DNA from: an uncultured Collinsella sp.
GTDB lineage: Bacteria; Actinomycetota; Coriobacteriia; Coriobacteriales; Coriobacteriaceae
Length of the DNA stretch: 5,818 bases
Assembly: GCA_900540095.1 (NCBI GenBank)
Contig: UQEO01000102.1
Location: 1-5,818 of the forward strand
Reading direction: 5' to 3'
Numbering within the stretch: position 1 is the first letter of the stretch; each line of letters opens with the position of its first letter. Positions 1-4,611 of this stretch are shown here, piece after piece. The notes beneath the pieces were generated by a model. It saw only the letters and a list, made by a program, of their open reading frames with translations. It did not search any database and was not told the origin of the DNA. The translations under genes were made by a program, and so were the position numbers.

Positions 1-19
1 GAGCCGTCAGCAAAACTGA
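1..19 (+). other. possible 3' tail of an upstream plus-strand gene
   Basis: A TGA at 17-19 lies just before the terminator stem, in a frame that reads S-R-Q-Q-N-stop from base 2. A coding end directly before a Rho-independent terminator is the usual arrangement, so these bases could be the last codons of an upstream gene. Five codons are far too few to identify a product, and the other two frames also stay open through this stretch, so the call is weak. Confidence 0.2.
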
Positions 20-21
20 AG

Positions 22-53
22 AAGGGGGAGGCCTCGCGGCCTCCCCCTTTTTT
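22..53 (+). terminator. Rho-independent terminator of the upstream unit
   Basis: A perfect 10-bp G+C-rich stem (GGGGGAGGCC at 24-33 pairing with GGCCTCCCCC at 38-47) closes a TCGC tetraloop at 34-37 and is followed by six T residues at 48-53. The two A residues at 22-23 can extend the stem with the first Ts. This is a textbook intrinsic terminator for plus-strand transcription. The opposite strand has no comparable T run, so it looks one-directional. It separates the acpS operon from whatever lies to the left. Confidence 0.95.
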
Positions 54-99
54 GCGTTAAGCCAGATCTAACAAACTCGCTGTGTTTTATGACCCTCGT

Positions 100-129
100 T
101 TGTCGCATCTTCCGTTAACGGGCTACAAT
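100..129 (+). promoter_or_regulatory. putative sigma-70-type promoter of the acpS operon
   Basis: TACAAT at 124-129 matches the -10 consensus at five of six positions. TTGTCG at 100-105 matches the -35 consensus at four of six, with an 18-nt spacer. It is the best promoter-like pair I see in the only intergenic gap, downstream of the terminator and upstream of a strong ribosome binding site. Transcription would start near 136, giving a leader of roughly 23 nt. No extended -10 TG is present. The call rests on motif matching only. Confidence 0.6.
112..121. promoter_or_regulatory. perfect 10-bp palindrome in the promoter spacer, possible operator
   Basis: CCGTTAACGG at 112-121 equals its own reverse complement and sits wholly inside the 18-nt spacer of the putative promoter, ending 3 nt before the -10 box. 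Regulators that bind between -35 and -10 can repress or remodel a promoter, so an operator role is possible. The site is short, it does not extend symmetrically beyond 10 bp, and I do not recognise it as the site of a named regulator. Confidence 0.3.
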
Positions 130-148
130 AACTTAGTCTGTGCAATAT

Positions 149-156
149 GGAGGTGA
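149..156 (+). promoter_or_regulatory. Shine-Dalgarno that fixes the acpS start
   Basis: GGAGGTGA at 149-156 is a near-perfect anti-16S match, with 5 nt between GGAGG and the ATG at 159. It overlaps an in-frame upstream ATG at 147, which has no Shine-Dalgarno of its own and would add M-E-V-N. The 159 start is therefore preferred. Confidence 0.9.
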
Positions 157-158
157 AC

Positions 159-698
159 ATGGCTGAAGCTGGTATCGGCGTTGATATCGTCGAGATTTCC
201 CGCATGAAATCAATCCTTGAAAAGACGCCGTCGTTTGCTCGGCGTGTGTTTACCGAAGAAGAGTGCGCATATTGCGACGCTTCATCGCGTCCTGCGGCGC
301 ACTATGCGAGCCGTTTTGCTTCTCGTGAAGCGGTTCTCAAAGCTCTTGGTACGGGTTTTAGTCAGGGCGTCGGCCGCAAAGACGTCTCGGTGACGCGTGA
401 TAACCTCGGAAAGCCTAAAGCGGTGCTTTCGGGTCGAGCGCTCGAGATTGCTCAAGAGTTGGGTGTCGTTGAAGTTGCGCTCTCCATTACTTTGACGGGT
501 GATCTGGCCGTAGCCAATGCCATTGCGATCACCGAGGATGCTCGACCAAAGCCTAAGGAAGAAAAGGTGAGCACCAAGGAACGCGTTGCACAAACTTATA
601 AAGAGGCTCGCTCGGTTTTAGATGAGCTTGAGCAACTGCAAAATTCAGCTTTGACGGAGCACCAGGGCGATGCTTCGCAAGATACGCTAGGAGCATAG
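159..698 (+). CDS. acpS: holo-[acyl-carrier-protein] synthase with C-terminal tail
   Basis: This enzyme transfers 4'-phosphopantetheine from CoA to the serine of acyl carrier protein, making it competent for fatty acid synthesis in the cytoplasm. The product is 179 aa from the ATG at 159. GVDIVEI (residues 7-13) carries the family's metal-binding Asp (D9). FASREAVLKALGTG (53-66) carries the metal Glu (E57) and a conserved Lys (K61). GKP at 84-86 is also typical. The late motif usually read as S-x-[ST]-H is S-I-T-L here (109-112), so the conserved His is Leu112. The family normally ends near residue 125. This protein continues for about 50 more charged, helix-prone residues with no recognised domain. 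It is first in the operon and its TAG directly abuts the nnr ATG. Family assignment is firm; full activity with the His replaced is inferred. Confidence 0.93.
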   Translation: MAEAGIGVDIVEISRMKSILEKTPSFARRVFTEEECAYCDASSRPAAHYASRFASREAVLKALGTGFSQGVGRKDVSVTRDNLGKPKAVLSGRALEIAQELGVVEVALSITLTGDLAVANAIAITEDARPKPKEEKVSTKERVAQTYKEARSVLDELEQLQNSALTEHQGDASQDTLGA

Positions 699-2315
699 AT
701 GAAACCGGTTTTGAGTACCGAGGAAGTCGTTCGCCTCGAAGATATTATCGAACGCGAAGGAACTTCGAAGGCCGAGCTTATGGAACTGGCGGGTGAGTTT
801 GCTGCTAGTGAAATTCTAAAACTCAATCCCGATCGCGTCCTTGTTCTGGTCGGTTTTGGCAACAACGGTGGCGACGGCTGGGTCGCGGCTGATATTTTGA
901 GTCATAAGGGCGTTGATGTGGATATCGTGTCTCCGGTTGAGCCGGATGAGATTCCTGCCGCTCTGGCTCGCCATGTTGCCCGCCGTACCGCCGGTCGTGA
1001 CGTGCATGTGTGTGTCGGTCCCTCGCGAGATGAGCTTGAGGTTTTGATTGATAAGGCCGACGTTGTTGTTGACGCTATTTTTGGTACCGGTTTCCACGGT
1101 GACCTGCGTGCACCGTTCTCCATCTGGATTCCGACAGTTAACGACTGCGCCGATCATGTGGTGTCCATTGATGTTCCTTCGGGTCTGAATGCCGAGACCG
1201 GTGTTGTCGACGACGACTGCATCCGTGCCGAGCGCACGGTCACGATGATCACGCCCAAGATCGGACTCTACAGCGCTGATGGCCCAGAGTACGCCGGTGA
1301 TCTGGTGTGCGGTGGCCTCTATGATCGCCTTGATGAGGTCATCGATGATGTCGACCATGCCGCCGAGATTGTCGAGCCCGGTGACCTGGTGGATTTCTTT
1401 GCTCCGCTGCCCACGAATATCGATAAGTATTCTCGCGGTTCCGTCCTTATTGTCGCCGGCTCGGCGCAGTATCCTGGCGCTGCTATTATGGCCGCCAAGT
1501 CTGCTGCCCGCGCGGGTGCCGGCTATGTGGCTGTCGCGACGCCCGATGCGTGTGCCAATCTTATTCGTATGGCACTTCCCTCGATTCCGGTTTTTGCTAT
1601 TCCGTCCGATTCCCGCGGCTCTTTTGGTGCCGCTGCTCGTATGACCGTGTGCGAGATTGCAAAGAAGTACAGCTGCGTACTGTGCGGTCCCGGCATGACG
1701 ACGTCTGCCGGTGCCATGCAGGTGGTTTCGGGCTTGTTGGAGCTTGATGTGCCGCTGATCCTTGATGCCGATGCGCTCAACTGCCTTTCTAAGATTGCTA
1801 TCGACGGTATCGATAGCAACCCTGAGATGTACCGCCGTGAGCAACCGCTCGTCATGACGCCGCACTATCGCGAGCTTTCGCGCTTGGTTGCCGGTGACGA
1901 GGTTAACGATCTGGGGACTGCAATCGCGGCCGCGCAGAAGGTTGTCTGGGCTGCCGGCTCCGACAATCTCGTGGTTATTGCCAAGGGACCGACGACGGCT
2001 ATCTGTGGCGTTGAGCGCGTGCTTTTGCCGCTCTCGGGTCCGGCGTCGTTGGCGACTGCCGGTTCGGGCGATGTTCTTGCGGGCATTTTGGCCGGCACAC
2101 TGGCTACCATGCGTGATGAGATGGATCGCTGGGAGCTGCTGTATTCGTATGCCGTTGCGCTTCACAGCTACGCGGGTTTTGCCGCGGCAACGGAGTACGG
2201 TGAGAAGAGTGTTATTGCGACCGATCTGATCGACTTGATCGGTCCTGCCATGGAATTGGCGGCAAAGGATGCACTCGATGATCTGGGAATCATGGACGAA
2301 GGGTCGGATGACTAA
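699..2315 (+). CDS. nnr: bifunctional NAD(P)H-hydrate epimerase / ADP-dependent dehydratase
   Basis: Nnr repairs hydrated NADH and NADPH (NAD(P)HX). The N-terminal domain epimerises the R and S forms and the C-terminal domain dehydrates the S form using ADP. At 538 aa it has the usual two-domain length. The epimerase domain (about 1-215) shows GFGNNGGDG (52-60), DAIFGTG (125-131) and DVPSG (158-162). The kinase-fold dehydratase domain (about 235-525) shows GSVLIVAGS (247-255), CGPGM (329-333), LDADALN (355-361), KGPTT (429-433) and the ATAGSGDVLAG nucleotide/active-site loop (452-462), with Asp458 in the catalytic position. The family's TPHPGE motif reads TPHYRE (387-392), a local change. The ATG at 699 follows the acpS stop with no gap, and AGGAG at 689-693 inside the acpS end serves as Shine-Dalgarno, so translation is probably coupled. 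The acidic C-terminus is unremarkable. Confidence 0.96.
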   Translation: MKPVLSTEEVVRLEDIIEREGTSKAELMELAGEFAASEILKLNPDRVLVLVGFGNNGGDGWVAADILSHKGVDVDIVSPVEPDEIPAALARHVARRTAGRDVHVCVGPSRDELEVLIDKADVVVDAIFGTGFHGDLRAPFSIWIPTVNDCADHVVSIDVPSGLNAETGVVDDDCIRAERTVTMITPKIGLYSADGPEYAGDLVCGGLYDRLDEVIDDVDHAAEIVEPGDLVDFFAPLPTNIDKYSRGSVLIVAGSAQYPGAAIMAAKSAARAGAGYVAVATPDACANLIRMALPSIPVFAIPSDSRGSFGAAARMTVCEIAKKYSCVLCGPGMTTSAGAMQVVSGLLELDVPLILDADALNCLSKIAIDGIDSNPEMYRREQPLVMTPHYRELSRLVAGDEVNDLGTAIAAAQKVVWAAGSDNLVVIAKGPTTAICGVERVLLPLSGPASLATAGSGDVLAGILAGTLATMRDEMDRWELLYSYAVALHSYAGFAAATEYGEKSVIATDLIDLIGPAMELAAKDALDDLGIMDEGSDD

Positions 2316-2317
2316 TC

Positions 2318-3463
2318 ATGAATAAAGCCGATTTGACGCGCTGGTCCTGGGTTGAGATTGACCGAGGGGCGCTTCGCCGCAACACGAGGGCTTACAAGAA
2401 TCTGCTCGATCCACGTCAGCGACTGTGCTGCGTAGTGAAGGCCGATGCCTATGGCCATGGTGCCGTCGAGTGCGCCAAAATCATGTATTCGGCCGGTGCC
2501 GACATGTTTGCCGTGGCGACGGTTAGTGAAGGCGTTGAGCTTCGACAGGGCGGGATCACAAAACCCATCCTGATCCTGAGCGAGCCGCCTATCGAGGCCA
2601 TTCCGACGTTGCTCGAGTTCGATATCATGCCTTCGGTCTATACGTCCGATTTCGCCCTTGCCTATGGCGAGTGTGCTGTCGCGGCAGGCAAGGTAGGTAA
2701 GTACCATCTAGCCATCGAGACGGGCATGAACCGCATCGGTGTTCACTACACGCAGGTGCTCGACTTTGTTCGTGGTATTAGCTTCCATCGAGGTATCCAG
2801 TGTGATGGCGTCTTTACGCACTTTGCAACGGCCGATGAACCTTCGGGTTGGGACTACAAGCTGCAGTGCCAGCGCTTTACCGAGGCCGTTCAGGCCATTA
2901 AGGACGCTGGTTTTGAGTGCGGCATCGTGCACTGTGCCAACACGCCGTCCTCGATGCTCGATCCCTCTATGCATTTTGATATGATTCGCGCCGGCGTTGG
3001 TTTGTATGGCATGCAACCGTGCGAGCTGAGCAGCCGTGTGATGCAGCTGGACCCCGTCATGAGCGTTCATGCGCGCGTGACGCGTGTGGCACATCCTGCA
3101 ATGGGCGAAGGCGTGGGCTATGGATTTACCTATCGCGTGCCGCGCACACGCGTTCAGATTTGCACGCTGCCGATTGGATATGCCGACGGTCTTTCGCGTA
3201 CGCTCTCCAATCGTATGGACGTGCTGTATCGCGGTGAACGTGTGCGTCAGGTGGGTAACATCTGCATGGACCAGTTTATGGTCGCCATCCAGTCCAATCC
3301 GGCGCATGAGATTCCCGAGGCCGAGTATGGCGACGAGATGATCATTATCGGCCGCGACGGTGATGCCGAGATCACCATGGACGAGATGGCGCGCCTGCGC
3401 GGCACGATTAACTACGAGGTTGCTTGCGGCTTTGGCATGCGTCTCGACAAGGTCTACGTGTAG
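2318..3463 (+). CDS. alr: alanine racemase
   Basis: Alr interconverts L- and D-alanine using pyridoxal phosphate and supplies D-Ala for peptidoglycan. The 381-aa product has normal family length. VVKADAYGHGA (39-49) holds the PLP-binding Lys41. Arg224 in RAGVGLYG (224-231) is the pyridine-nitrogen Arg. VGYGFTY (266-272) holds Tyr268, the second catalytic base. GNICMDQ (313-319) and NYEVAC (365-370, gate Tyr366) are also present. Before ETGMNRIG (134-141) the family usually has a Lys that becomes carbamylated and orients the nearby Arg (here Arg139). In this protein the position is Ala132. The start is 2 nt after the nnr stop. The Shine-Dalgarno is weak (GGATGA at 2306-2311), so coupling to nnr translation is likely. 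W-V-E-I-D begins at residue 11, as expected for a correct start. Confidence 0.97.
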   Translation: MNKADLTRWSWVEIDRGALRRNTRAYKNLLDPRQRLCCVVKADAYGHGAVECAKIMYSAGADMFAVATVSEGVELRQGGITKPILILSEPPIEAIPTLLEFDIMPSVYTSDFALAYGECAVAAGKVGKYHLAIETGMNRIGVHYTQVLDFVRGISFHRGIQCDGVFTHFATADEPSGWDYKLQCQRFTEAVQAIKDAGFECGIVHCANTPSSMLDPSMHFDMIRAGVGLYGMQPCELSSRVMQLDPVMSVHARVTRVAHPAMGEGVGYGFTYRVPRTRVQICTLPIGYADGLSRTLSNRMDVLYRGERVRQVGNICMDQFMVAIQSNPAHEIPEAEYGDEMIIIGRDGDAEITMDEMARLRGTINYEVACGFGMRLDKVYV

Positions 3464-3466
3464 GAG
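3462..3466 (+). promoter_or_regulatory. Shine-Dalgarno that fixes the glycosylase start
   Basis: AGGAG at 3462-3466 overlaps the alr stop codon and lies 5 nt before the ATG at 3472. In-frame alternatives are worse: an ATG at 3424 lies deep inside alr, and an ATG at 3481 is 14 nt from the Shine-Dalgarno. The 3472 start is therefore chosen. Confidence 0.8.
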
Positions 3467-3471
3467 CCGCT

Positions 3472-4092
3472 ATGGGTGTCATGCACATCCCCGGACATAG
3501 TCACCAGGCGCCGCGCGAGGTTGCGCTCGAGGAGATTGAGGCTGTTTTAGGCGACTGTCATCTCTGCCAGCTCTATCAGTCGCGCCATAACATCGTGTTT
3601 GGTGTGGGAAACCCCCACGCCCGCGTCATGTTTATCGGTGAGGCGCCGGGGCGTAACGAGGATCTGCAAGGCGAACCGTTTGTGGGGGCGGCGGGCGAGG
3701 ATCTCAACGGCATTCTGTCGCTGGCTGGCCTCAAGCGCGAAGACGTCTACATTGCCAACGTGCTCAAGTGTCGCCCACCGGGAAATCGCAATCCTCGGCC
3801 CGAGGAAGTGCTGGCCTGTTCACCGTTTTTGCGTGAGCAGATTCGAAGCATTTGGCCCGATATCATCGTGACGCTCGGTAACCCCGCGACGCACTTTGTG
3901 CTTAAGACCGAGATCGGCATCACCAAGCTGCGCGGCAGGTTCCATCAAATGGGGCATTTTGTGGTGATGCCCACGTTCCATCCGGCGGCGGCGCTGCGTA
4001 ATCCGGCGTGGCAGGAGCTGCTGGAGGAAGACTTTAAGATGCTGGGCGACTATCTGGAGCGGCATCCCGCGCCAGAGGGTGCCTCGGAATAA
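3472..4092 (+). CDS. family 4 uracil-DNA glycosylase (iron-sulfur type)
   Basis: This is a predicted 4Fe-4S uracil-DNA glycosylase of the thermostable UdgA/family 4 type, which excises uracil from DNA to start base-excision repair. The 206-aa product has the family signature: CHLC near the N-terminus (29-32), GEAPGRNED (56-64), GEPFVGAAG (67-75), NVLKCRPPGNRNP (96-108) and the late HPAAALR motif (170-176). Cys29, Cys32, Cys100 and Cys116 are the four expected cluster ligands, and all are present. Length is typical and there is no extra domain. It starts 8 nt after alr and ends 12 nt before tsaE, so it is part of the operon although its role is unrelated to its neighbours. The related SPO1 polymerase-like glycosylases share this fold, but the full Cys set and motif order favour an active family 4 enzyme. 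Confidence 0.94.
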   Translation: MGVMHIPGHSHQAPREVALEEIEAVLGDCHLCQLYQSRHNIVFGVGNPHARVMFIGEAPGRNEDLQGEPFVGAAGEDLNGILSLAGLKREDVYIANVLKCRPPGNRNPRPEEVLACSPFLREQIRSIWPDIIVTLGNPATHFVLKTEIGITKLRGRFHQMGHFVVMPTFHPAAALRNPAWQELLEEDFKMLGDYLERHPAPEGASE

Positions 4093-4104
4093 TAAGGAGC
4101 ATAT

Positions 4105-4611
4105 ATGTCCCTGGAGCGCCTGGGGGTAGGTATTTATAAAACGGCTTGCTCTGCCGATACAGAGCATTTTGGCGAGCTGGTTGCGCCGTGCCTGGAAGAT
4201 GGTGATGTGCTGATCTTGACCGGTGGTCTCGGGGTGGGCAAAACCCACTTTACCAAGGGCGTTTCGCGTGGTCTGGGAGACGGCCATATGGTCACGAGCC
4301 CCACATTTGCACTCATGGCTGTTCATGACCAGGGGCGTATTCCGCTGTTCCACTTTGACCTGTACCGTCTGGAGCATGCTTACGAGCTCGAGGATACGGG
4401 CATTTTCGATGTACTGGGCTATGAGGGTGCCTGTCTGTTGGAGTGGGGCGAACAGTTCCAGGACGAACTGACGGACGAGTATCTTTCGGTAACGCTTAAG
4501 CGTGATGAGAACGATAGCGACGTGCGAACGATAACGCTCGAGGCACACGGCGGGCGCGCAGCGGAGCTTTCCGATTTGATTGATAAGGCTGTACGAGATG
4601 AGCTTGCATAA
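4105..4611 (+). CDS. tsaE: tRNA t6A37 biosynthesis ATPase subunit TsaE
   Basis: TsaE is the P-loop ATPase that works with TsaB and TsaD to place threonylcarbamoyl on A37 of ANN-decoding tRNAs. The 168-aa product contains the Walker A loop GGLGVGKT (40-47, Lys46), the VTSPTF switch-like motif (63-68), HFDLYRL (83-89) and the LLEWGE motif (111-116, Glu113 and Trp114), all diagnostic of the family. The length is typical, with a short polar C-terminal helix. The start is set by AAGGAG at 4094-4099, 5 nt before the ATG and directly after the glycosylase stop. Its last 14 nt overlap the tsaB-rimI start, which suggests balanced, coupled synthesis of partners in the same complex. tsaD and the threonylcarbamoyl-AMP synthase gene are not in this window. 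Confidence 0.97.
   Translation: MSLERLGVGIYKTACSADTEHFGELVAPCLEDGDVLILTGGLGVGKTHFTKGVSRGLGDGHMVTSPTFALMAVHDQGRIPLFHFDLYRLEHAYELEDTGIFDVLGYEGACLLEWGEQFQDELTDEYLSVTLKRDENDSDVRTITLEAHGGRAAELSDLIDKAVRDELA

Noticed and set aside
85..90. TTTTAT as an alternative -10 box
   Set aside because: It has only four of six matches and no -35-like hexamer at a suitable distance upstream. The 100/124 pair is better.
71..103. Inverted repeat ACAAAC (71-76) / GTTTGT (98-103)
   Set aside because: Arms are only 6 bp with a 21-nt gap in A+T-richer intergenic DNA. This is easily chance and not a stable hairpin.
147..158. Upstream in-frame ATG that would extend AcpS by four residues
   Set aside because: The Shine-Dalgarno at 149-156 overlaps this ATG and is ideally spaced for the ATG at 159.
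816..2165. 449-codon open frame on the minus strand opposite nnr
   Set aside because: It mirrors nnr codon structure, gives a compositionally odd product rich in His, Arg, Asn and Thr, has no recognisable motif, and lies opposite a clearly conserved enzyme. It is a codon-bias shadow.
3424..3471. Upstream start extending the glycosylase into alr by 16 residues
   Set aside because: It lies inside the conserved end of alr without a suitable Shine-Dalgarno. The 3472 start has one and fits the family N-terminus.
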